Assembly: GCA_036677805.1 (NCBI GenBank)
Contig: JAVBVS010000010.1
Span: 83,046-147,045, forward strand
DNA: 64,000 nucleotides
Reading direction: 5' to 3'
Origin: SIG78 sp036677805
GTDB taxonomy: Bacteria; Verrucomicrobiota; Lentisphaeria; Victivallales; Victivallaceae
Within the stretch, counting starts at the first letter, position 1. Each line of letters begins with the position of its first letter. Below, piece after piece: positions 7,506 to 15,921 of the stretch. The translations under genes were made by a program, and so were the position numbers. Under the pieces are notes generated by a model. The model was not told where the DNA came from, ran no database searches, and saw only the letters and a program-made list of their open reading frames with translations.

Positions 7506-9776
7506 ATGCAGGATTCACAAAAAAACACGGATTTTTATCGCCTCATGACCCAAACTCCCGCCAAACCGGAACTGCTCGCCCCCGCCGGCAATCCTGAAGC
7601 ACTCGCCGCCGCCTTCGCCGCCGGAGCCGACGCGGTCTACGCCGGACTGCCCAAATTCAACGCCCGCGAACGCGGCGAAAACTTTACCATGGACTCCATG
7701 GCCTCGGGCATTGCGCTGGCGCGCAAGCTCGGGCGCAAAGTCTATCTGACCATGAACACCCTGGTCAAAGAAAATGAATTGACTGAACTTGCCGAATATC
7801 TCGCCGCGGCAGCAGCCATGGGACCGGACGCGGTGATCGTCCAGGACCTCGGCGTACTGCGGATGATCCGCGAATATTTTCCGACGCTGCCGATCCACGC
7901 CTCGACCCAGATGGGGCTGCACAATTCCGCCGGACTGGCACTGGCGGCCGAGCTCGGCGTCAAACGGGTGATTCTCGAACGCCAGATCACGCTCGATGAA
8001 CTGGCCGCGATGGCGCCGGGCAGCCCGGTCGAACTCGAAGTTTTCATCCACGGCGCGCTCTGCTGTTCGCTTTCGGGCAGCTGTCTTTTCAGTTCATGGC
8101 TCGGCGGCGCCAGCGGCAATCGCGGCAAATGCAAACAGCCCTGCCGCCGCCGCTTTTTCTCGCGCAACGGCAACGGATTTTTCTTTTCCACCGCCGATCT
8201 GGCCACGCTGGAGCTGATCCCGCGCTTCCGGGAGCTCGGCATCGCCTCGCTCAAAATCGAAGGCCGGCTGCGTCAGGCCGACTACGTCTACCAGACGGTG
8301 CAGGCCTACCGCATGGTGCTCGACGCCGAGCAGTGCGACCGCGCCGTGCTCGGCGAAGCGCGCAAAATTCTGAGCGGCGGCTGCGGCCGCCGCTGGAGCA
8401 GCGGCTTCTACTTCGAGGAGTCGATGCGCGAACTGATCCAGCACGACGCGCTGGGCGCCTCCGGCACCCTGATCGGACGCGTGACCGAAGTCGGCGAAAA
8501 CGGCTTCAACGCGGTATTGAACAAGCGTCTTCACCTCGGCGACCGGCTCCGGGTCCAGCCCGCCAGCGGCGACGAGGGGCCCGCTTTTACCCTGACCCGG
8601 CTTTTCGTCGACCGCCGCAGCGTCAAGACGGCGCGGCCCGGCGATCAGGTCTACATTCCGTGCGACAAGCCGGTGCCGTTTCAGGGCCTGCTGTACCGTA
8701 TCGGGCTGACCATGGATTTCACCGCTTCGACCGCCGAACCATTGAAACTCAAAAAGGTGCCGGAGCTCGCGGTTCAGGTCGATCCCAGCGGATTGACCGT
8801 CGCGGTGCTCAATGCCGACCGGCTGCCGCCATGGCGTTATGATCACGTCTGGCCGCAAGCGGAAAAGCATCCCGCCGACGCCGCCGCAGTGCGTTCCGTC
8901 TTTGAATTCGGCGATTCGGAGCGCTTCGCACCGACGGTACGCGAACTTACGCTGCCGGATGACATTTTTCTGCCCGCCAGTGTGCTTAAAACGGCGCGGC
9001 GCGCCTTCCGGGAATGGCTGGAAACGGCGCTGGGAGACCATCAGCTCCGCGATCCCGGCGCACTCGGCATGATGCGTTTTCTGGACGACTACCGCCAGCA
9101 GCATACTCCGCCGCCGGATCTGAACAGCTACCGCCGCGAAACCGTCGCCATCAAACCGCACGGCGCGCTGCCCGGCAATCCGAAGGCGCTGAAGGCGGTC
9201 AGCATTCTGGATTTCAACCGCGAAACCGACGAGGCGATTTTGCCCGATTTCTGCCCTGAAGCCCGACTCGACGGCCTGCGCAAGCGGGTCGCCGCGGCTT
9301 ATGAAGGCGGCATCCGGCGCTTCCGGATTACCGGATTGTTCGGGCTCGCGCTGCTGCGCGATTATCCCGACGCCACAATCGTGACCTCCTATCCGCTGCC
9401 GGTGGCGAATTCGCTGGCGGCGCTGGAATTGAGCCGCTTCGGCGTAGCCCAGGTCCAGGCCGCGCTGGAATTGGAGCGGGACGCGATCGAAGCATTGCGC
9501 GCCCATGCGCCGCTGCCGCTGGAGGTCTACCGGTACGGACGGCCCGCGCTGCTCTCTACCCGGGCGACGCTGCCCGCCGAAGGCGAGATCAAGGACAATC
9601 GGGGCAATGCCTTCTCCGTCCGCGCCGACAGCCGTCAACGCATCACCCGGCTCTACGCCAAGGCGGCGTTTTCGATCCCGCACGTTCCGGGAACCTCGGA
9701 TTTCTACGATCTGACCCAGGCGCGCTGGGGCGAGCAGGAAACCGCGGAATTCAATTTCTCCACCGGCTGGCTCTGA
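7506..9776 (+). CDS. U32-family protein, RlhA-like
   Basis: About 756 residues. The N-terminal U32 barrel begins KPELLAPAGNPEALAAAFAAG and carries the U32 signature E.FIHGALCCSLSGSC. with a nearby cysteine cluster (NRGKCKQPCRR). The long C-terminal half matches the DUF3656-containing architecture of RlhA-type proteins, which hydroxylate a cytidine in 23S rRNA with iron-sulfur and prephenate involvement. The ATG at 7506 has GGAA 7 bases upstream. ATGs at 7491 and 7545 are possible alternatives. The gene is divergent from the Lol operon and convergent with pheA. The rRNA role is inferred from family and length, and other U32 roles remain possible. Confidence 0.75.
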   Translation: MQDSQKNTDFYRLMTQTPAKPELLAPAGNPEALAAAFAAGADAVYAGLPKFNARERGENFTMDSMASGIALARKLGRKVYLTMNTLVKENELTELAEYLAAAAAMGPDAVIVQDLGVLRMIREYFPTLPIHASTQMGLHNSAGLALAAELGVKRVILERQITLDELAAMAPGSPVELEVFIHGALCCSLSGSCLFSSWLGGASGNRGKCKQPCRRRFFSRNGNGFFFSTADLATLELIPRFRELGIASLKIEGRLRQADYVYQTVQAYRMVLDAEQCDRAVLGEARKILSGGCGRRWSSGFYFEESMRELIQHDALGASGTLIGRVTEVGENGFNAVLNKRLHLGDRLRVQPASGDEGPAFTLTRLFVDRRSVKTARPGDQVYIPCDKPVPFQGLLYRIGLTMDFTASTAEPLKLKKVPELAVQVDPSGLTVAVLNADRLPPWRYDHVWPQAEKHPADAAAVRSVFEFGDSERFAPTVRELTLPDDIFLPASVLKTARRAFREWLETALGDHQLRDPGALGMMRFLDDYRQQHTPPPDLNSYRRETVAIKPHGALPGNPKALKAVSILDFNRETDEAILPDFCPEARLDGLRKRVAAAYEGGIRRFRITGLFGLALLRDYPDATIVTSYPLPVANSLAALELSRFGVAQVQAALELERDAIEALRAHAPLPLEVYRYGRPALLSTRATLPAEGEIKDNRGNAFSVRADSRQRITRLYAKAAFSIPHVPGTSDFYDLTQARWGEQETAEFNFSTGWL

Positions 9777-9950
9777 CCGGATCCGCAGAGAGCGTTGCCG
9801 ACGGGATATGAGAAACGGGCGGGCCGACGCCAAGGCAATCCGCGGAATTGCGACGCCGGAGCGGCGGCATCCTGCGGCATTGATCGTTTGTCCGGCGAGC
9901 CGGACTGCCCGCCGGCCCATGCCATGCGCCGCGCTTTTTGACGGGGCGGT

Positions 9951-11024
9951 TTATCCCACCCGGGGGTAGCTGCCGAGAATCTTGAAGAAGGCGGCGACTT
10001 TCTCAATATCGGCGCAGGCTTCGGCCACTTTCGGGTCTTCGCGATGGCCGACGAGATCAAGGAAGAAGCAGTATTCCCAGCCCTCCTGCTGCTGCCAGGG
10101 ACGGCTTTCGATCATCGAAAGCTGAATCTGGGCGCGCCGGAACGGCTCCAGCGCGGTATAAAGCGCGCCGGGCTGGTTTTTGACCACAAAGCAGATTGAG
10201 GTTTTGTCGTCGCCGGAACGCGGCGTCATCTGATTACCCAACACCAGAAAACGGGTGGTGTTGAAGCTCGAATCCTCGACATTTTCCTCCAGAATCTTGA
10301 GTCCGTACATTTCGGCCGCCACCGGACTGCCAAGCGTCGCCCCGGCAGGGTCGCCGCACACCGTCTGAGCGGCCTGGGCGGTGCTCGAGGATTCGATCAA
10401 CTCGACCCCCGGAAAATGTTCCAGCAGATAGGCCCGGCACTGGCCGAGCACCTGGGGGTGGCTGTAAATGCGCTTGATATCGGCGACTTCGACGTTGCCC
10501 ATCAGAAAATGATGGACTTTGCGGCAGATTTCGGCGGTGATCCGGACGCTGGAGCGCATCAGCCAGTCCAGCGTATAGTTGATCACCCCTTCGGCGGAGT
10601 TTTCGATCGGCACGCAGCCGTAGTCGGCGCGGTCGCACTCGATGGAGCGGAATACTTCCGGAATCGACTTCTCCGGCCGCAATTCGGCGCCGCGGCCGAA
10701 GGTGTCCAGCGCCGCCTGATGCGAAAACGTTCCCAGCGGGCCCAGAAACGCCACCCGCAGCGGGCGTTCGAGAATGTGGGCGCCGGAAATGATTTCCCGG
10801 TAAACCGATTGCAGAATCTCCGGCGTCATCGGCCCCTGGTTGATCTTGAGCAGCCGATCCATCAGCATCCGCTGGCGGGTCGGGTCGAAAATCGGCAGAT
10901 GGCGTTCGCGTTTGTATTCGCCGATGGCGACGACCGCCCGATAGCGCCGGTTCAGCAGCGCAATCAGTTCCATGTCAATTTCATCGATTTCGGCACGCAG
11001 CTTGCGAAGGGTGTCGTTGTCCAT
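9951..11024 (-). CDS. pheA: Bifunctional chorismate mutase/prephenate dehydratase (P-protein)
   Basis: This cytoplasmic enzyme converts chorismate via prephenate to phenylpyruvate in phenylalanine synthesis. 357 residues. The AroQ-type mutase helix bundle (1-85) has LRAEIDEIDMELIALLNRR. The dehydratase domain (about 88-270) has VAFLGPLGTFSHQAAL, PIENSAEGVINYTLD and the catalytic-region SSFNTTRFLVL. A C-terminal ACT domain (about 278-355) has NQPGALYTAL and the ESRP segment that binds phenylalanine for feedback control. The ATG at 11024 is preceded by AAGGA and is preferred over an upstream TTG at 11033. It is a single-gene unit here, convergent with the U32 gene. Confidence 0.93.
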   Translation of the reverse strand: MDNDTLRKLRAEIDEIDMELIALLNRRYRAVVAIGEYKRERHLPIFDPTRQRMLMDRLLKINQGPMTPEILQSVYREIISGAHILERPLRVAFLGPLGTFSHQAALDTFGRGAELRPEKSIPEVFRSIECDRADYGCVPIENSAEGVINYTLDWLMRSSVRITAEICRKVHHFLMGNVEVADIKRIYSHPQVLGQCRAYLLEHFPGVELIESSSTAQAAQTVCGDPAGATLGSPVAAEMYGLKILEENVEDSSFNTTRFLVLGNQMTPRSGDDKTSICFVVKNQPGALYTALEPFRRAQIQLSMIESRPWQQQEGWEYCFFLDLVGHREDPKVAEACADIEKVAAFFKILGSYPRVG

Positions 11025-11136
11025 AGAATGCAAAGTCCTTGGTTTTTGATCCGTTTAAAATACACTGCGGTACGGTTTTTAGCAAGTTTTTCCGGTGAAA
11101 ACCCGATAAATTAATCGATTATTCATTATCCGGGGG

Positions 11137-11165
11137 TTGAATTTCATGAAAAATCGGCATATTTT
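11137..11165 (+). promoter_or_regulatory. Promoter-like site upstream of nrdR
   Basis: TTGAAT at 11137-11142 and TATTTT at 11160-11165 are separated by exactly 17 bp, 41 bp before the nrdR start. No NrdR-box-like palindrome is seen here. Confidence 0.45.
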
Positions 11166-11206
11166 AAGGCCGCGTCGAATTTTACAGTCGTGAAGCAGGG
11201 GTGGTT

Positions 11207-11653
11207 ATGCGTTGTCCGGCATGCGGTTTTCAGGATGACAAAGTGATTGATTCACGGGTGGTCCGGGAGGGGTTCGGGGTCCGCCGCCGGCGGGAATGCC
11301 TGAATTGCGCCCATCGCTTCACCACCTACGAAAGCATTATCCAGGTGGAGCTCAAGGTGGTCAAGCGCAACGACGAACGCGAAGACTTCGATCAGGACAA
11401 ACTCCGGCGCGGTATTGAAAACGCCTGCTACAAACGCCCCATCGACCCCGAGGACATCAACCGCCTGATCGATGATGTGAGCCAGTCGATTCAGCGCGAT
11501 TTCGACCGTGAAGTGGCCAGTTCCGAAATCGGCGCGCGGGTGATGGCCGGACTCAAGGAGCTCGACCAGGTGGCCTATGTGCGCTTCGCCAGCGTTTACC
11601 GCAAATTTCAGGATGTCGAAGCGTTCATCGATGAAATCCGTTCCCTGAAATGA
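11207..11653 (+). CDS. nrdR: Transcriptional repressor NrdR
   Basis: NrdR represses ribonucleotide reductase genes in response to dATP/ATP. 148 residues. The N-terminal zinc ribbon uses C3, C6, C31 and C34 (MRCPACG, ECLNCAHRF). The rest is an ATP-cone (about 46-136) with VVKRNDEREDFDQDKLRRGI. The ATG at 11207 has AGGGG at about 5 bases, and the GTG at 11201 is less likely. Its stop overlaps the next gene's possible ATG (ATGA at 11650). The probable target is nrdD at 21.8 kb, which has two NrdR-like boxes. Confidence 0.95.
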   Translation: MRCPACGFQDDKVIDSRVVREGFGVRRRRECLNCAHRFTTYESIIQVELKVVKRNDEREDFDQDKLRRGIENACYKRPIDPEDINRLIDDVSQSIQRDFDREVASSEIGARVMAGLKELDQVAYVRFASVYRKFQDVEAFIDEIRSLK

Positions 11654-11670
11654 GCATCGGAGAACGTCCG

Positions 11671-12618
11671 ATGTACCCGATTCCCGAAAATCCCATCTAT
11701 GTGATCGACGGCGAGGGCCTCCAGCAGCTGTTCGATCCGGAGAAATTGCAGCAGTCGCTGCAATCCTCCTTCATTGCCGCAGGCAACCCCGACGGCTATC
11801 TGGCCGAAGATATCGCACTTTCGGTTGAAGCCGCCATGCTCGACGGCGCGCGGCTGGGACGGTTCTTCACTCAAAGCGAAGTCGATGCGGCGGTGATCCG
11901 GATTCTGGAAAACGCCGGATTCGCCGAAGTCGCGCGGATTTTCCAACGCGCCAACAGCCGCCTTTACATCGCCGTCGACGCCCGGCTCGACGGCGTACGC
12001 CAGCTGATCGAGCGCCATCTCGGACTGGGCGGCGCGGCCGCCGACACAGTGGCGCTCAGGGTATTTCAGGCGCTGAACCAGCTCGGCATCGCCAGCGGCG
12101 CACCGGGGCTATACCTGGAACTCGCGCGCCACTACGAACGGCAGTGCGCCGAAAGCATCACACCGCCGATGCCGGCGGCGGCGCCCGACGCGGCCGGCCG
12201 CTTCCTGCTCTCCGCCGCCGAAGTCGGATCGTTCCTGACCGGCGAAGGACGGCTGCTCCAGCAGGCCGGAATTCTGCAATTTACCGGCATCAGCCGGCTC
12301 TACCCCAACTTTCGCATGGGGCTTCACCTGGGGCGGCTGGCGGAGTATGCCCGACTGCGGCCGCCGGTGACCGAAATGCTGATGGCCGACGTGCTCTATC
12401 GGGCGGGGGAATCGGTCGGCCAGAGTCTACGGGCGGTCTGCCGCCACCTCGGCGGAAACGAGCTGCCGCTCTATCTGAAGCTGCCTGAATTCGAACGTTT
12501 TGTCCGGGATTGGCTGGAGGCCGATTATCCCGCGGGCAGACCGGCGGCGATGGAGCTGCTGAACTGCTTTCGCGCGGCGCTCGGCTATCCGGTACGCAAA
12601 GTCAGCGTCCGGGGCTAG
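11671..12618 (+). CDS. ATP-cone domain protein of unknown function
   Basis: 315 residues from the chosen start. The first ~90 residues fit an ATP-cone: VIDGEGLQQLFDPEKLQQSL, then AEDIALSVEA, then TQSEVDAAVIRILENAGFAE followed by VARIFQRAN, the same pattern as in NrdR and NrdD. The remaining ~220 residues are helical and I do not recognise them. The ATG at 11671 has GGAG at 8-base spacing. An upstream ATG at 11650 overlaps the nrdR stop but lacks a ribosome site. Position and domain suggest a nucleotide-sensing protein working with NrdR or the reductase. That is inference, and no catalytic motif is visible. Confidence 0.7.
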   Translation: MYPIPENPIYVIDGEGLQQLFDPEKLQQSLQSSFIAAGNPDGYLAEDIALSVEAAMLDGARLGRFFTQSEVDAAVIRILENAGFAEVARIFQRANSRLYIAVDARLDGVRQLIERHLGLGGAAADTVALRVFQALNQLGIASGAPGLYLELARHYERQCAESITPPMPAAAPDAAGRFLLSAAEVGSFLTGEGRLLQQAGILQFTGISRLYPNFRMGLHLGRLAEYARLRPPVTEMLMADVLYRAGESVGQSLRAVCRHLGGNELPLYLKLPEFERFVRDWLEADYPAGRPAAMELLNCFRAALGYPVRKVSVRG

Positions 12619-12661
12619 ACGCCGCGCAACGGGAATTTTCAAGAATTCCCCGCGCCGGGTC

Positions 12662-12690
12662 TTGAAAAGGCGGCGATGGCGCGGTAAATT
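12662..12690 (+). promoter_or_regulatory. Promoter-like site for purQ
   Basis: TTGAAA (12662-12667) and TAAATT (12685-12690) with a 17-bp spacer, 59 bp before the purQ ATG. A 7-bp inverted repeat just upstream (GGGAATT at 12631 with AATTCCC at 12644) may end the previous transcript but has no T-run. Confidence 0.5.
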
Positions 12691-12748
12691 ATGCGATTGG
12701 AACTTGGTTGGGGACGAATCCGCAGGGTTGTGGTTTAAGGAAAAATCG

Positions 12749-13540
12749 ATGAGTAAAGTCAAGGTATTGGTAATCACCGGCTTCGGATTGAATTGCGAAA
12801 AGGAGACGGCGGCCGCGTTCAACTATGTCGGCGCCGAGGCCGAACAGGTGCATCTGAATGATCTGATCGCAGGGCGGCGGACCCTGGACGAATTCCGGAT
12901 TCTGGCTTTCATCGGCGGATTTTCCTTCGGCGACCATCTCGGCGCGGGCACGGTTTTCGCCAACCGCATTCAGTTCAAGTTGCGCGACCAGCTCAAACGC
13001 TTCATCGCCGACGGCAAGCTGATCATCGGCATCTGCAACGGCTTCCAGACCATTTCCCGGCTGGGCCTGGTCCCGGCGCTCAACGGCCAGTATTTCGTAC
13101 AGCAGGCGGCGCTGGCGCACAACGATTCGGGCCTCTTCCGCGATGACTGGTGCACTTTGCGGGCCAACCCGTCGAGCCCGTGCATTTTCACCCGCGGCCT
13201 TGATCTGATCCGGCTGCCGCTGCGCCACGGCGAGGGCAAATTCGTGGCCGACCCCGCCACTTTGCGGCAGATCGAAATGAAGAATCTGGTGGTGTTCCGC
13301 TATGCCAATGCCGACGGTTCGATCGCCACGGAATTTCCGGCCAATCCGAACGGGGCGCTGAATTCGATCGCGGGCATCTGCGACGAGACCGGCCGCGTCT
13401 TCGGACTGATGCCCCACCCTGAGGCGTTCCTGTCGCCGTACAACTCGCCGAGTTGGACGGGCGATCAGCTCCGGGGAGAGCTGCCGCGCGAAGGCGAAGG
13501 GGTGGCCATTTTCCGCAATGCGGTCGAATATTTGCGCTGA
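12749..13540 (+). CDS. purQ: Phosphoribosylformylglycinamidine synthase, glutaminase subunit-like
   Basis: 263-residue class I glutamine amidotransferase. It supplies ammonia from glutamine for FGAM formation in purine synthesis. Motifs are VLVITGFGLNCEKETAAAF, GGFSFGDHLGAG, the nucleophile cysteine in GICNGFQ, and the His-Glu pair in LMPHPEAF. The ATG at 12749 is preceded by AAGGA at 7 bases. Frames starting at 12662 would overrun the promoter and are rejected. The PurL synthetase subunit is not in the window. Confidence 0.9.
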   Translation: MSKVKVLVITGFGLNCEKETAAAFNYVGAEAEQVHLNDLIAGRRTLDEFRILAFIGGFSFGDHLGAGTVFANRIQFKLRDQLKRFIADGKLIIGICNGFQTISRLGLVPALNGQYFVQQAALAHNDSGLFRDDWCTLRANPSSPCIFTRGLDLIRLPLRHGEGKFVADPATLRQIEMKNLVVFRYANADGSIATEFPANPNGALNSIAGICDETGRVFGLMPHPEAFLSPYNSPSWTGDQLRGELPREGEGVAIFRNAVEYLR

Positions 13541-13556
13541 TTTGCCGTTGGAACAC

Positions 13557-13585
13557 TTGCAAATCGGGCAATTTCGCATTACATT
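13557..13585 (+). promoter_or_regulatory. Promoter-like site for dnaN
   Basis: TTGCAA (13557-13562) and TACATT (13580-13585) with a 17-bp spacer, 53 bp upstream of dnaN. The same CTTGCAA-type -35 recurs upstream of the lipoprotein gene at 18.2 kb and at 36.68 kb. Confidence 0.5.
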
Positions 13586-13638
13586 GTAGCCAAGTCAACG
13601 ACAGGGAACGTTATTCTATTCGGACAGGGTGAACGACG

Positions 13639-14733
13639 ATGAAATTTACAGTCAACCGTGAGAAATTTCTGAAGGCGCTGCAACGGGTCATCAGCACCGT
13701 CGGCAGCCGCAATACGCTGCCGATTCTCGGCAACGTGCTGGTCGAAGCCGGCGACGGTATGGTCCGCCTGACCACCACGGATTTGGAAATCCGCATCACC
13801 ACCCGGGTCGAAGCCGAAGTGGCGGCGCCCGGCGCGACCACCATTCCCGCCAAACGGCTGCTGGCGCTGGTGAGCAACTTCGAAGACGCCGCGGTCACGC
13901 TGACCAGCGACGAGCGCCACCATGCCGAGTTGCTGTCCGGCACCAGCTGCTTCAAGCTGCTCGGCATCGCTCCGGAGGATTTTCCGGGCGCGGCCGAATT
14001 CACGCCGGTGCGGACCCTGACCTTCAAGGGCGCCGAACTCAAGCGCATGCTCGGCCAGATCGTTTATGCGATCACCCTCAACGACAGCCGCAAGGTGCTT
14101 CACGGTATGCTGGTGGCGCTCAAGGAGCATGTGGTCACCTTCGTCGCCACCGACGGCAAGCGTCTGGCGCTGAGCGAACGCGCGATCGAGCGCGTCGCGG
14201 GCAGCGACGGCGACTGCATCATCCCCCTGCCGGCGGCGGCGGAAATCAAGCGCCAGGCCGACCCCAAGGAAGACATCACGCTGGAAATCGGCGAAAAACA
14301 GGCGCGTTTCAGCACCGCCGAAACCGTGCTGACCACCAAGCTGATCGAAGGCAACTATCCGAATTACCGGCAGGTGATTCCGGAATCGTTCAACAAATCG
14401 GTGCCTTTTGCGACCGCGGCGCTGCTCTCCAAGATCGAGCTGGTGTCGCAGGTGCTGGCCGACAGCAGCAGCTGCATCGTGCTCAACTTCAATTCCGGCA
14501 AACTCGAACTGCGCGGCGCCAGCAGCGATATCGGCGAAGGCCAGACCGAACTGGCGGTGGAATATGGCGCGGAGCCGGTTTCGGCCTCGTTCAACCCCAC
14601 GCTGCTGGCCGATCCGCTGCGGTTCGCCGACTGCGAGCAGATGACCATCCGCATGAACGACGGGTTCAGTCCGGTGGCGATCGACGGCGGCGACGGGTTT
14701 CTGTATGTGATTATGCCGATGCGCAACCGTTGA
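13639..14733 (+). CDS. dnaN: DNA polymerase III beta subunit (sliding clamp)
   Basis: The clamp encircles DNA and tethers replicative polymerase. 364 residues, normal for the family, starting MKFTVNREKFLKALQRV. Three repeated clamp domains follow, with TLPILGNVLVEA, VVTFVATDGKRLALSE and a C-terminal YVIMPMR typical of DnaN ends. It is followed 43 bp later by recF on the same strand, a common replication-gene pair. dnaA is not adjacent in the window, and I see no clear DnaA-box cluster. Confidence 0.95.
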   Translation: MKFTVNREKFLKALQRVISTVGSRNTLPILGNVLVEAGDGMVRLTTTDLEIRITTRVEAEVAAPGATTIPAKRLLALVSNFEDAAVTLTSDERHHAELLSGTSCFKLLGIAPEDFPGAAEFTPVRTLTFKGAELKRMLGQIVYAITLNDSRKVLHGMLVALKEHVVTFVATDGKRLALSERAIERVAGSDGDCIIPLPAAAEIKRQADPKEDITLEIGEKQARFSTAETVLTTKLIEGNYPNYRQVIPESFNKSVPFATAALLSKIELVSQVLADSSSCIVLNFNSGKLELRGASSDIGEGQTELAVEYGAEPVSASFNPTLLADPLRFADCEQMTIRMNDGFSPVAIDGGDGFLYVIMPMRNR

Positions 14734-14776
14734 GCCCGCGGGCTCCCGGCGGCATCGTGAAGAAACGCGCCCGGCC

Positions 14777-15826
14777 ATGATTGGTGAATTCAAATTATCG
14801 AATTTACGCAATTATGACCGGGCGCGTTTTGATTTTTCCGGCCGCAAGCAGCTATTGCTGGGGCCCAACGGCGCGGGCAAAAGCAATCTGCTGGAGGCGC
14901 TGGCCTTTCTCGGTGTGCTGCGCAGTTTCCGCACCACCCGGATCGGCGAAATGATCCGCACCGGAGCCGACGGTTTCGCCATCGGCGGCGCATGGCATGC
15001 CGGCAGCGGTTATGTCGAGCGGCTGGAAACCCGCTGGCAGAGCGACGGACGGCGGCAGCTTTTCGTAAACGGCAATGCGATTGTCTCGGGGCGCGATTTC
15101 ATCCAGTACTACCATCCGGTGGTTTTCGCGCCGGAGGACCTCGAACTGATCACCGGGATGCCGGGAACGCGGCGCCGCTTTTTCGACATGCTCTGCTCGC
15201 AGCTTGATCCGGGCTACCTCAATGTGCTGCACGATTATTTTCATGCGCTCAAGCAGCGCAACGCCGCATTGCGGCAGCGCCGGGCGGCGCCGGAAGTGAT
15301 GGCAGCGTACGAGAGTCTGCTGGCTTTCGCCGGGGCCGATCTGACCGCCCGGCGGCAGGTCTGGCTGGCGGAGTTCAACCGCGAACTGGCCGCGCTGAGC
15401 GAAACCGAAGGCCGGATCGAAGTCGATTACCGGCCGCAATGCGCCGGAAGCGCGGAGGATTATCTCGCCCTCTTCGACCGGATGCGTTCGCGTGAAATCG
15501 AACGCCACTCCAGTTTGTGCGGCTGCCACCTCGATGATTTCCGGGTGCGCCGCGACGAGCAGCCCATGCGCGGCTTCGCCAGCAACGGCCAGAACCGGAT
15601 GGCGGCGCTGTTGTTCAAGCTGGCCTCGGCGGCGCTGCTGGCGCGGCATTGCGGCGAGCGCAATTTGCTGATTCTGGTGGATGATGTGACCGGCGACCTC
15701 GACCGGACGCGGCGGTCCGCCTTCTGGGCGCGGATCGCCGGAGCGGAACAGATGTTTTTCACCTTCACCGCCCGCCCCGAAGACGAATTCTTCGCCGACG
15801 CGCAAATCACCGCGCTCGGTTCCTGA
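14777..15826 (+). CDS. recF: DNA replication/repair protein RecF
   Basis: 349-residue SMC-like ATPase that helps load RecA at gaps. It begins with FKLSNLRNYDRARFDF. Walker A is GPNGAGKS, followed by NLLEALAFLGVLRSFR. The region VVFAPEDLELITGMPGTRRR is typical of RecF. The signature-like segment is FASNGQNRMAALLFKLA and the Walker B segment is LLILVDDVTGDLD, both drifted from the usual consensus (QGQ and DDVFSELD) but in the right place. It is likely cotranscribed with dnaN. Confidence 0.9.
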   Translation: MIGEFKLSNLRNYDRARFDFSGRKQLLLGPNGAGKSNLLEALAFLGVLRSFRTTRIGEMIRTGADGFAIGGAWHAGSGYVERLETRWQSDGRRQLFVNGNAIVSGRDFIQYYHPVVFAPEDLELITGMPGTRRRFFDMLCSQLDPGYLNVLHDYFHALKQRNAALRQRRAAPEVMAAYESLLAFAGADLTARRQVWLAEFNRELAALSETEGRIEVDYRPQCAGSAEDYLALFDRMRSREIERHSSLCGCHLDDFRVRRDEQPMRGFASNGQNRMAALLFKLASAALLARHCGERNLLILVDDVTGDLDRTRRSAFWARIAGAEQMFFTFTARPEDEFFADAQITALGS

Positions 15827-15921
15827 CGCCGCGACCCGCGGCCGGAAAAATCGCCGAAAACCAGCTTTCGCCGCTTGCAATTTTCCCGCCGCGGCATTCT
15901 TGTAATGATCAGGGGGGAATC

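Noticed and set aside
13501..14780. Chromosomal origin next to dnaN/recF
   Set aside because: No dnaA and no cluster of DnaA-box-like sequences is visible. dnaN-recF alone does not establish oriC.
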